A stretch of DNA of 64,000 bases, from assembly GCA_017510405.1 (NCBI GenBank), contig JAFWNG010000023.1, forward strand, positions 62,001 through 126,000. Reading direction: 5' to 3'. This DNA is from Solobacterium sp. (GTDB taxonomy: Bacteria > Bacillota_I > Bacilli_A > Erysipelotrichales > Erysipelotrichaceae). Position numbers and translations under genes: made by a program. Positions within the stretch are counted from its first letter, which is position 1, and each line of letters begins with the position of its first letter. Below are positions 54,104 to 64,000 of the stretch, in pieces. The notes under the pieces were generated by a model. The model did no database searches. It saw only the letters and a program-made list of their open reading frames with translations, and was not told the origin of the DNA.

Positions 54104-55223
54104 AATCTATCTGGATCACGCCAGTACAACGCCTGTTCATCCGGAGGTCCTGAAGACATATACATCTCTTCTGGAGAAGTATTATGTCAACAGCGAGTCT
54201 CTGTATGATGAGGGAAACAAGGTCTACCAGATGATGGAAAAAGCCCGGGAAGCGATCGCCGGGCTTTTGGATGTAAAGCCGGGAGATATCCTGTTTACGT
54301 CCGGATCCAGTGAAAGCAATACAGCAGCGATCAAAGGGGTATGCTTTGCCTGCCCGGATAAGAAGCATATCGTGACCAGCTGTGTGGAACATTCCAGCAT
54401 CCTGAACGCCTGCCGGCAGATGGAGGAAGTATTCGGGTACGAAGTAACGTATCTTCCGGTAAACAGGGAAGGGAAAGTGTCTCTGCAGGATGTACGGAAG
54501 GCAGTGCGGGAAGACACCGCGCTTGTAAGCCTCATGTACGTCAACAACGAGACCGGCAGTGTGACGCCGATCCCGGAGATCGCCGATTATGTGAAGCATC
54601 ATACGCATGCTTATATGCATACGGATCTGACCCAGGCTGTCGGAAAGGTGCCGCTGGATCTGCGGTATGTGGATCTGGCAAGCATATCGGCGCATAAGCT
54701 GGAAGGTCTTAAGGGCAGCGGCATCCTGGTAAAGAAGACGTTCGTACCGTTCGTGCCTCTGATCAACGGCGGCGAACAGGAATACGGGCTGCGCGGAGGA
54801 ACGAGCAACGCGTGTGTGAATATGGTATTTGCCAAGACGCTGCGGCTTGCGCTGGAAAACGGAGAGAAGAGCCACCGGCATCTCGAGGCGCTGCAGAAGA
54901 GGCTGCTGGACGGTCTGCGCGGAATCGAAGGGATCCTGATCAACAGTCCTGAAGATGCGGTGGTAAGCACCGTAAACTTCTCATATGAAGCGATTCCGAG
55001 TGAAGTGATGCAGAATGCGCTGAACCGGAAAGGCTTCATGGTGAGCGCGAGAAGCACGTGTGCAAGCCGTTCTTCGGATCCGAGCTACGTCTTGAAGGCA
55101 ATGGGATTCAGCGATGTGCGGGCATCTTCCTGCATCCGTGTATCCCTGTCGCAGCACAATACCGAAGAAGAGATCGATGCATTCATAAATGCACTGAAGG
55201 AGATCACAGAAAACTATGGTTAA
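54093..55223 (+). CDS. NifS/IscS-type cysteine desulfurase
   Basis: 376 residues from GTG at 54093, which sits ten bases after AAGGAG; an ATG at 54084 is only one base from that site. YLDHASTTP opens the PLP-dependent fold. The PLP lysine is in SISAHKLEGLKG, and the persulfide cysteine in STCASRSSDPS. It removes sulfur from cysteine. Lying directly before thiI with an 8-bp overlap, it most likely delivers sulfur for 4-thiouridine in tRNA, like B. subtilis NifZ. It overlaps ezrA. Confidence 0.93.
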   Translation: MQRRIYLDHASTTPVHPEVLKTYTSLLEKYYVNSESLYDEGNKVYQMMEKAREAIAGLLDVKPGDILFTSGSSESNTAAIKGVCFACPDKKHIVTSCVEHSSILNACRQMEEVFGYEVTYLPVNREGKVSLQDVRKAVREDTALVSLMYVNNETGSVTPIPEIADYVKHHTHAYMHTDLTQAVGKVPLDLRYVDLASISAHKLEGLKGSGILVKKTFVPFVPLINGGEQEYGLRGGTSNACVNMVFAKTLRLALENGEKSHRHLEALQKRLLDGLRGIEGILINSPEDAVVSTVNFSYEAIPSEVMQNALNRKGFMVSARSTCASRSSDPSYVLKAMGFSDVRASSCIRVSLSQHNTEEEIDAFINALKEITENYG

Positions 55224-56406
55224 ATACGATACGATACTGATCCGCTTCGGCGAACTGTCCACGAAGGGGAAAAACCGGAAAGACTTTATCAACCGTCTGT
55301 TCCGCAATGTAAAAGATATGCTGAAAGACTATCCGGAACTGACATACCGTAAAGCCTATGACCGCATCTATATTAAGATGACAGACGAAGATCCCGATGA
55401 GATCGCGGAAAAACTGAAGAAGGTATTCGGCATCAGTTCGTTCTCGTTCACGGAGAAAGTTGCCTCGGACATCGATACGATCGCCGAGACATGTCTGCGC
55501 ATTGCGAAGGAAAGCGGCAAGTCAACGTTCAAGATGATGACGAAACGGCATGACAAGTCATTCCCGATGCGCTCGGACGCAGTAAACCGGGAATGCGCTT
55601 CACGCATTCTGAAGAATACGGAACTGAAGGTCGATGTGCATGATCCGGAGCTGCTGATCCGCGTGGAGATCCACCGCGATGAGACATATATCACGTCCGG
55701 AAAGATCCCGGGAGCGGGCGGATTCCCGGCCGGCATCAACGGGAAGGTACTGCTGATGCTGTCCGGCGGCATCGATTCGCCGGTCGCGGCATACCAGCTG
55801 ATGAAGCGCGGTCTGGAAGTGGAAGCGGTGCACTATGCTTCGCCGCCGTACACCAGTGAGAACGCGCGCCGCAAGGTGCTCGATCTGGCCGCGATGGTAT
55901 CGGAGTATCAGGGCAGAATGAAAGTTCATGTGGTCAACTTTACGGATATCCAGCTGAAGATCTATCAGACGGCAGGGGATCCGTATGCAGTGACACTCAT
56001 GCGCCGCATGATGTTCCGTCTGGCGGAACGCATTGCCGAAGAAAACGGATGCCTGGCGATCGGTACAGGCGAGAGCATCGGTCAGGTCGCTTCGCAGACG
56101 CTGGAGAGTGTCGCGTGCATCAACAGCGTCATCCATACACCGGTGCTGCGTCCGCTCATCTGCATGGACAAAGTAGAGATCATCGATATGGCAAGAAAGA
56201 TCGGTACATATGAGACTTCGATCCTGCCGTACGAAGACTGCTGCACGATCTTCGATCCGAAGAATCCGGTCACGAAACCGACCAATAAAAAGAGCGAGTA
56301 CTACGAGGCAAAATTCGATTTTGCGCCGCTTCTGGACGAAGCTGTTGCGACACAGGAAACGGTCGTTGTACGTCCGCAGAAAAACGATGAGGAGGACTTC
56401 CTCTAG
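55216..56406 (+). CDS. thiI: tRNA 4-thiouridine synthase ThiI
   Basis: 396 residues. An N-terminal ferredoxin-like and THUMP domain (~60-165) binds tRNA; the adenylating PP-loop domain has LSGGIDSPVAAY near 181-192. There is no C-terminal rhodanese domain, as in other Firmicutes, where the neighbouring desulfurase donates sulfur directly. It makes s4U at position 8 of tRNA and may serve thiazole synthesis. Confidence 0.96.
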   Translation: MVKYDTILIRFGELSTKGKNRKDFINRLFRNVKDMLKDYPELTYRKAYDRIYIKMTDEDPDEIAEKLKKVFGISSFSFTEKVASDIDTIAETCLRIAKESGKSTFKMMTKRHDKSFPMRSDAVNRECASRILKNTELKVDVHDPELLIRVEIHRDETYITSGKIPGAGGFPAGINGKVLLMLSGGIDSPVAAYQLMKRGLEVEAVHYASPPYTSENARRKVLDLAAMVSEYQGRMKVHVVNFTDIQLKIYQTAGDPYAVTLMRRMMFRLAERIAEENGCLAIGTGESIGQVASQTLESVACINSVIHTPVLRPLICMDKVEIIDMARKIGTYETSILPYEDCCTIFDPKNPVTKPTNKKSEYYEAKFDFAPLLDEAVATQETVVVRPQKNDEEDFL

Positions 56407-56414
56407 GAGAACTT

Positions 56415-56654
56415 ATGAGCAAACACGATACCGCAATACTGGAGTCCTTCAAGACAGGCATGACCGGGGCAGAGTCCTTTTCGGATAAGGAACTTCTCGA
56501 TGCTCTGAATCCGGTCATCGTTGCCGTTGAAAAGGATGATACCTACAGTACGAGTGCAAAGCTGAAGATCTTCTTATGGATCTCGCAGCTCAGCAACTGC
56601 GCGCCGAAAGAGCGGAAAAAATACATCCGCAAGATCAGCCGGAAACTCAAATGA
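56415..56654 (+). CDS. Small hypothetical protein, 79 residues
   Basis: I do not recognise this protein. It is soluble, mostly helical and strongly basic at the C-terminus (RKKYIRKISRKLK), with one cysteine. It begins 8 bp after thiI with GGAGAA before the ATG, and a two-way terminator follows, so it is the last gene of the ezrA operon. A basic tail could bind RNA, but nothing proves this. Confidence 0.75.
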   Translation: MSKHDTAILESFKTGMTGAESFSDKELLDALNPVIVAVEKDDTYSTSAKLKIFLWISQLSNCAPKERKKYIRKISRKLK

Positions 56655-56689
56655 AAATGACCCGCATGTTCGAAATGCGGGTCATTTTT
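56654..56689. terminator. Bidirectional terminator between the ezrA operon and the GH1 gene
   Basis: AAAATGACCCGCAT / ATGCGGGTCATTTT, 14-bp perfect stem with T-runs on both strands. Confidence 0.93.
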
Positions 56690-56699
56690 AGATAAGTAC

Positions 56700-59980
<3,281 letters not shown>

Positions 59981-59981
<1 letters not shown>

Positions 59982-60319
59982 TGGGAACGATCTATAAAGG
60001 ATACGGCTGGGGACGAACGATCACCGGCGAGACGAACGGCGGTTCGATCTATTCCGGTTATGGCTGGGGCCGTACCATCATCGGTGAATACGACAAGGAC
60101 ACGATCTATAAAGGATACGGCTGGGGCCGTACGATCATTGGTGAATACCGGGATGGAACGATCTACAGCGGGTATGGCTGGGGCCGTACTATCATTGGCG
60201 AATATGACAGCAGCACGGTCTATAAAGGCTATGGCTGGGGCAGGACGATCGTCGGGGAATACGACGGTGATCCGGCCGGTGCGGCAGCGCTTCTGCTGTT
60301 TGCCGAACTGCTGCGCTGA
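59981..60319 (+). CDS. GYGWG tandem-repeat protein, 112 residues
   Basis: I do not recognise this protein. Residues 2-96 are five tandem 19-residue repeats with core IYxGYGWGRTIxGE; variable sites are few. Repeat 1 to 5 alternate Lys, Ser, Lys, Ser, Lys before GYGWG, as if a two-repeat unit was duplicated. Synonymous codons differ between repeats while the protein is kept, which suggests selection on the protein. A hydrophobic 16-residue tail (ending ALLLFAELLR) follows. There is no signal peptide. The pattern suggests beta-hairpins in a propeller or solenoid. It is translationally coupled to the GH13 gene and followed by two more genes. Confidence 0.85.
59984..60268 (+). repeat. Five 57-bp tandem repeats encoding the GYGWG units
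   Basis: Units start at 59984, 60041, 60098, 60155 and 60212. Identity is highest in the GGCTGGGG core encoding GWG; many third positions differ. Confidence 0.93.
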
Positions 60320-60339
60320 TCAGGAAAGGAGGACCGGAC

Positions 60340-60969
60340 ATGATTCCGATGACAGAGGAAGAAAGACAGCTGCTGCAGTCGGTACTGCCGCACAAACCGG
60401 GAAGAAATGATAACTCCCAGGATCATATTGAAGAAGCACTTCGGCAGCTGCGCAGTGCAAAAGACTATCTGGATCGGAAGTATCCGGGAGTTCCTCTTGT
60501 TTTTCATACATTTGATCCCCAGACAAAAATGACGGAAAGAGGATTTGCGCTGGTTTCAGTAAAGGGAAAATCAGCTGTATACAGAGTTCTGATCCGCCGC
60601 GCAGGAGACCGGTATATCTGCTCGGATACGCTTTACAGCGAGTTTATCCGCGAACAGTATGACGCTGCCCTGGAGCAGTGTCTGCTTCCGTTTGCCGGTC
60701 CGGTGAAAGTACATACCGTTTTTCATACTCCGGCCGGAGAGAAAATCAATGCGGATACGCCGCTTTCAGCGGTGCTGGCGCATCAGCCGAGACTTGTTCG
60801 GCACACAGATATTTATACAGAGATGCCGTTCGGCAATGAAGAGGAACTGATGAAGAAACTTCGGGAAGGAGGCTTCTACGGCTCTTATACCGTATTCCTC
60901 GGCGATGAAAAAGAGTTCAGTTTCCTGGAATTCCGCGTTCAATCGGAAAGAAAGAACGAAACAGTATGA
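60340..60969 (+). CDS. Hypothetical protein, 209 residues
   Basis: I do not recognise this protein. It is soluble with no signal peptide. A helical N-terminal part (~1-45) with a sequence like SQDHIEEALRQLRSAKDYLDRKY is followed by an alpha/beta region. AAGGAGG precedes the ATG. It overlaps the downstream DUF2974 gene by four bases (ATGA) and lies 20 bp after the repeat protein. The tight coupling suggests it works with the hydrolase that follows, for example as a chaperone, substrate or partner; that is inference. Confidence 0.82.
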   Translation: MIPMTEEERQLLQSVLPHKPGRNDNSQDHIEEALRQLRSAKDYLDRKYPGVPLVFHTFDPQTKMTERGFALVSVKGKSAVYRVLIRRAGDRYICSDTLYSEFIREQYDAALEQCLLPFAGPVKVHTVFHTPAGEKINADTPLSAVLAHQPRLVRHTDIYTEMPFGNEEELMKKLREGGFYGSYTVFLGDEKEFSFLEFRVQSERKNETV

Positions 60970-62393
60970 GTCTATCCGTAAAACAGCTGCTTCTGCTGAA
61001 TAATCTGATGTATCTGGAACCGGAGGAAGGACCGTTTCCGGATCTTCATTCCTTCAGCGGCAGGAAAGTGAGCGACTGGGTCTATTCGATCGATATTCTC
61101 GAGATCAACGATCCGGATCCCGAACATCCGATGATGACGACTGCGGCGGAGTGGCGGGATATCGTGCTGGCAGCACGCAAGGACAGAAGAATACTGCAGC
61201 TCAGGATCCTGAACGTCTTTACCGATCTGTCCAGAGACGGCGGCGGCTGCAAAAGTGCGGTGTTTATCAGTTTGGATACGGCGGATGCAGTCGTAGTGTT
61301 CAAAGGGACGGAGCTGGTCGTCGGATCAGCCCAGTGGAAAGATAATTTCATCAGCGGAAACGTGACGGATACACCGCATCAGATCCGGGCGCTGGAATGG
61401 TACCGGAAAGTATACCTGGAATATCATCTGGATCAGTTTGAGATCACGGTCACAGGTCATTCCAAGGGAGGCAATAAAGCAAAGTACATCACCGTGCTGG
61501 ATGATACCGTGGACCGCTGCGTTTCCTTTGACGGCGAAGGATTTTCCGACTGTTTCTTCAGCAAATACGGGATGGAGATCCTGAAGAATGAGCATAAGAT
61601 CGAGAATCACATGGTCGATTACGACTATATCAGCATCCTGCTGAATGATATCGGCACAAAGAAATATTATCTCGGCTATAATTACGGCTCCGGCGGATTT
61701 GCCGAAAACCACCTGGCAAATACATTTATGCGGTTTGATGATCAGGGCAACTTCTGGCTGGACGAGAACAAAGAAGGACGGCCGGCAGAGATGATCGCCC
61801 TGGATGAGTTCGCCAACAGCTATCTGCGCTCCCTAGACGATGAGGAACGGACATATGCACTGGAAATGATGAACGAACTGCTCAATGCGGTCCTTTCGCT
61901 GAAGCGGGGAATGAGCCGGGATGAAATCGTTAAGATCTTCCTGCAGATGGCGGAGAACGATGATACACGCCGGCATATTGCTTACTTTCTTGCTTATGTG
62001 ATCCGCTTTGAACAGAAATATCCGGCTGTGATCCGGCTGCTCACAAAACTGTTCGAACGCTTTGACATGGGCGGACTGGTGCAGTACATCGATCTGGTCA
62101 GCGGCATTCTGAACTGGAAGAAACAGATCCTGTGGGTGTCACTGAGTTTTGATACCCTGACGGCTGCGTTCCATGCCCTGCATCGCAGCGCACCCCAGTG
62201 GGTATGCCGGAATCTCGGTGCCTATCTGGAAAAAGCAGGACTGTATTTATCGGAAGAAGAGATCGCCATGCTGGCAGATGTCGTGGAAATGACCGACAGC
62301 TTTCTCAGAACAGTCGTCGTATTTGAGGACGGAACAGACAGAGATGTGCACGTTTCTGTAAGGAACAGCTGCAGAAACGATCCGCAGGAATAA
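60966..62393 (+). CDS. DUF2974 (Mbeg1-like) alpha/beta hydrolase
   Basis: 475 residues. The lipase-type nucleophile elbow GHSKGGN has Ser166; VVFKGTE upstream forms an oxyanion-like strand. These features match DUF2974/Mbeg1-like proteins, which are common in gut Firmicutes and whose substrates are unknown. The region beyond ~300 is helical and has no recognised domain. There is no signal peptide. It is the last gene of the GH13-repeat operon; the L21 leader promoter begins about 40 bp later. Confidence 0.85.
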   Translation: MSLSVKQLLLLNNLMYLEPEEGPFPDLHSFSGRKVSDWVYSIDILEINDPDPEHPMMTTAAEWRDIVLAARKDRRILQLRILNVFTDLSRDGGGCKSAVFISLDTADAVVVFKGTELVVGSAQWKDNFISGNVTDTPHQIRALEWYRKVYLEYHLDQFEITVTGHSKGGNKAKYITVLDDTVDRCVSFDGEGFSDCFFSKYGMEILKNEHKIENHMVDYDYISILLNDIGTKKYYLGYNYGSGGFAENHLANTFMRFDDQGNFWLDENKEGRPAEMIALDEFANSYLRSLDDEERTYALEMMNELLNAVLSLKRGMSRDEIVKIFLQMAENDDTRRHIAYFLAYVIRFEQKYPAVIRLLTKLFERFDMGGLVQYIDLVSGILNWKKQILWVSLSFDTLTAAFHALHRSAPQWVCRNLGAYLEKAGLYLSEEEIAMLADVVEMTDSFLRTVVVFEDGTDRDVHVSVRNSCRNDPQE

Positions 62394-62431
62394 AAAAGAG
62401 AAAAAAAGCGTTTGAAAACAGTAACTTTTCG

Positions 62432-62460
62432 TTGACGCACCATCTTTATGCATGTAATAT
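62432..62460 (+). promoter_or_regulatory. Promoter of the rplU-rpmA operon
   Basis: TTGACG, 17-bp spacer, TAATAT. Confidence 0.8.
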
Positions 62461-62466
62461 ATTCCT

Positions 62467-62558
62467 GTTATCAGCCCTCAAGTCAGAGGGTCTGTAACCG
62501 CTCAGGAAAGGGTTTAAGAGAGAGATCTCCCCTTGATGGCGCGTCTTAAGATAATGAC
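62467..62558 (+). ncRNA. L21 leader (probable L21-binding autoregulatory RNA)
   Basis: About 100 nt of untranslated leader with short GC stems (CCCTC / GAGGG, and ACCGCTC / AAGGG-like pairs) before AGGAGGTG. Firmicutes commonly have an L21 leader at this place. I see position and stem potential; family membership is inferred. Confidence 0.6.
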
Positions 62559-62573
62559 AGGAGGTGTTGAATT

Positions 62574-62885
62574 TTGTACGCAATTATCGAAACAGGCGGA
62601 AAGCAGCTGAAAGTAGAAGCAGGTCAGGAAATCTTCGTTGAAAAGCTCGACGTTGAACCGGAACAGACAGTCGTATTTGACAAAGTAGTATTTGTCAGCG
62701 ATGCAACTGCAAAGATCGGTACTCCTTATGTTGAGGGAGCCAAGGTCACAGCAACTGTGATCAAACAGGGCAAGGACAAAAAGATCCGTATCTTCAAGTA
62801 TAAGCAGAAGAAAGGCTCCACACGCCGCAGACAGGGTCATCGTCAGCCGTATACAAAGCTCAAAGTAGAGACGATCGAGGCATAA
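62574..62885 (+). CDS. rplU: 50S ribosomal protein L21
   Basis: 103 residues, complete. [18 protein letters not shown] and [21 protein letters not shown] at the C-terminus are diagnostic. L21 binds 23S rRNA. The start is TTG at 62574, supported by AGGAGGTG seven bases upstream; no ATG is available. First gene of the rplU-prp-rpmA operon. Confidence 0.97.
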   Translation: MYAIIETGGKQLKVEAGQEIFVEKLDVEPEQTVVFDKVVFVSDATAKIGTPYVEGAKVTATVIKQGKDKKIRIFKYKQKKGSTRRRQGHRQPYTKLKVETIEA

Positions 62886-62886
62886 G

Positions 62887-63204
62887 ATGATCATCGTCCG
62901 GATACAGGAAGAAAACAGTCGGATCCGGGAAGTCATTGTCACAGGACATGCAGAAGCAGATGAGTTCGGAAAAGATCTGGTCTGTGCTGCCGTGAGCGCA
63001 ATCACGATCGGCCTGTGCAATGCTCTTGATGAAATGACAGACAGTGTCGGATTTGAGATGGAAGACAATCGGATCCGCATCTATGTTCCTGTTATGGATG
63101 AAACTGCAGAAACGGTACTGAGAGCGGGAGTGATCCAGCTGAAGACCGTTGCAGAAGTTTACAGCGAATTTGTTCAGATTATTAACGGAGGAAAAATGCA
63201 ATGA
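62887..63204 (+). CDS. prp: Ribosomal-processing cysteine protease Prp
   Basis: 105 residues. The catalytic pair is His21 in VTGHAEA and Cys33 in [10 protein letters not shown], at nearly the same positions as in the S. aureus enzyme (H22, C34). Prp cleaves the N-terminal extension of L27, encoded next. It overlaps rpmA by four bases, and this fixed order (rplU-prp-rpmA) is typical of Firmicutes. Confidence 0.95.
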   Translation: MIIVRIQEENSRIREVIVTGHAEADEFGKDLVCAAVSAITIGLCNALDEMTDSVGFEMEDNRIRIYVPVMDETAETVLRAGVIQLKTVAEVYSEFVQIINGGKMQ

Positions 63205-63488
63205 GATTTACATTAGATATTCAGTTCTTCGCCAGTAAGAAGGGTGTATCTTCCACAAAGAACGGCCGTGATTCCGCAGGCAGAAGACTCGGTGCAAAGA
63301 AGGCAGATGGCGAATACACAAATGCAGGAAGCATTATTTACCGTCAGAGAGGCACACGGATCTTCCCGGGCAAGAATGTACAGCGCGGCGGAGATGATAC
63401 ACTGTTCGCTACAGCAGCGGGTATCGTCAGATACGAGCGTCTGGGAAAAGACAAGAAGCAGGTATCTGTTTACCCGGAAGAAGCGTAA
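63201..63488 (+). CDS. rpmA: 50S ribosomal protein L27 with N-terminal extension
   Basis: 95 residues. The chain starts [15 protein letters not shown]: the first ten residues match the extension cleaved by Prp after the FF pair, leaving ASKKG as mature N-terminus near the peptidyl-transferase centre. The remaining chain is ordinary L27 ([14 protein letters not shown]). The coupling with prp supports cleavage. A terminator follows. Confidence 0.97.
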   Translation: MRFTLDIQFFASKKGVSSTKNGRDSAGRRLGAKKADGEYTNAGSIIYRQRGTRIFPGKNVQRGGDDTLFATAAGIVRYERLGKDKKQVSVYPEEA

Positions 63489-63497
63489 ACAACAAGA

Positions 63498-63525
63498 AGG
63501 CTCCTGAACGACAGGAGCTTTTTTC
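63498..63525 (+). terminator. Rho-independent terminator after rpmA
   Basis: GCTCCTG / CAGGAGC stem with an AACGA loop, then six T. Confidence 0.92.
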
Positions 63526-63542
63526 AGGAAAGGAGGGACCGT

Positions 63543-64000
63543 ATGATTGATCTCATCCGTGTGAAAGTCAAGGCGGGCGACGGCGGCAAGGGCTGTGTTG
63601 CCTGGAGACATGAAAAGTATTATCCAAACGGCGGACCGTTCGGCGGCGACGGCGGCAAAGGCGGCGATATCTGGTTTCAGGTCGATACGAATGAAACGAC
63701 GCTGACCAAGCTGCGCTTTACCAGAAGCATCAAAGCCGGCAACGGTGCTCCGGGAATGACAAAGAAAATGCACGGCAAGTCCGGAGACGACGTGATCGTC
63801 AAGGTGCCGCTCGGCACAATGATCCGGAATGCCGAAAACGGAGATCTGCTCGCAGACCTCACCAGACCGAATGAGAAGGTACTCATTGCCCGCGGCGGCC
63901 GCGGCGGTCTCGGCAATATGCATTTTGCGACGGCGCGCAATGATACGCCGGAATATGCCCAGCCGGGCGAGATCGGCGAAAGCTTTGATCTGCAGCTGGA
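63543..64000 (+). CDS. obgE: GTPase ObgE/CgtA, N-terminal part
   Basis: First 152 residues only; the gene runs past the right edge. The glycine-rich Obg fold is unmistakable: VKVKAGDGGKGCVAWRHEKY, GGDGGKGGDI, ARGGRGGLGN. The GTPase domain would follow. Obg acts in 50S assembly and stress control. AAGGAGG precedes the ATG. The order rplU-prp-rpmA-obgE is conserved in Firmicutes. Confidence 0.96.
   Translation, partial: MIDLIRVKVKAGDGGKGCVAWRHEKYYPNGGPFGGDGGKGGDIWFQVDTNETTLTKLRFTRSIKAGNGAPGMTKKMHGKSGDDVIVKVPLGTMIRNAENGDLLADLTRPNEKVLIARGGRGGLGNMHFATARNDTPEYAQPGEIGESFDLQL

Noticed and set aside
59984-60268. CRISPR or non-coding satellite at the 57-bp repeat
   Set aside because: Period is a multiple of three, the frame is open throughout, substitutions are mostly synonymous, and there are no spacers.

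Overview
The window looks like chromosomal DNA of a Gram-positive, anaerobic, probably gut-dwelling Firmicute, at roughly half G+C by eye. Evidence: a pyruvate:ferredoxin oxidoreductase; MurT/GatD lipid II amidation; ScpA/ScpB; a leucine T-box leader; L27 with an N-terminal extension next to its Prp protease; and rpsD-ezrA-nifS-thiI clustered as in Bacilli. EzrA together with PFOR and a rich glycosidase set points towards Erysipelotrichia-like bacteria, but that placement is inference. Genes are tightly packed, ATGA or TAATG junctions are common, and many promoters carry an extended -10 (TGn). No rRNA, tRNA, CRISPR array or complete mobile element was found; one decayed IS3-type remnant lies near 3.0-3.5 kb.

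Layout. 1-0.9 kb: 3' end of nifJ. 0.96-9.8 kb: a lipoprotein, then a glycolipid set (two GT4 glycosyltransferases and a flippase-like membrane protein, interrupted by the IS remnant; the second transferase is fused to a RecX domain), the exonuclease YhaM, and murT-gatD. 9.9-14.8 kb: short housekeeping and maintenance enzymes on both strands (Nudix, HIT, an extracytoplasmic phosphoesterase with a Pro-Glu-Thr tail, a HAD protein lacking its nucleophile, a C26 amidotransferase, YfbR, PAP2). 14.8-22.3 kb: T-box and leuS, scpA-scpB with two lipoproteins, purB, DUF554. 22.4-29.2 kb: cutC, purA, an Nbp35/Mrp ATPase, a two-component system, an orphan prepilin peptidase and a DEAD-box helicase. 29.3-40.5 kb: TSCPD protein, thioredoxin-like lipoprotein, lspA-rluD-rhomboid-dCMP deaminase, rnhC, cvpA-mutS2-uvrC, and a MATE exporter.

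40.6-51.3 kb is the first accessory carbohydrate region: TetR regulator-GH2-GH36, then a stand-alone DUF3320 protein and a DUF937 protein, then an unusual trio: a protein joining a PTS EIIB-like domain to a ROK-like domain, a GH1 enzyme whose acid/base glutamate is glutamine, and a GH4 enzyme with a CHEV metal motif. No transporter accompanies these genes. 51.4-56.7 kb: rpsD with a structured leader, ezrA, nifS-type desulfurase, thiI.

56.7-62.4 kb is the second accessory region: an ordinary GH1 divergent from a GH13-led operon. That operon contains a 112-residue protein made of five 19-residue GYGWG repeats, an unrecognised protein and a DUF2974 hydrolase. 62.4-64 kb: the L21 leader, rplU-prp-rpmA and the start of obgE.

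The strongest candidates for undescribed biology are the GYGWG repeat protein and its operon, the EIIB-ROK fusion, and the acid/base-substituted GH1 translated just after it.
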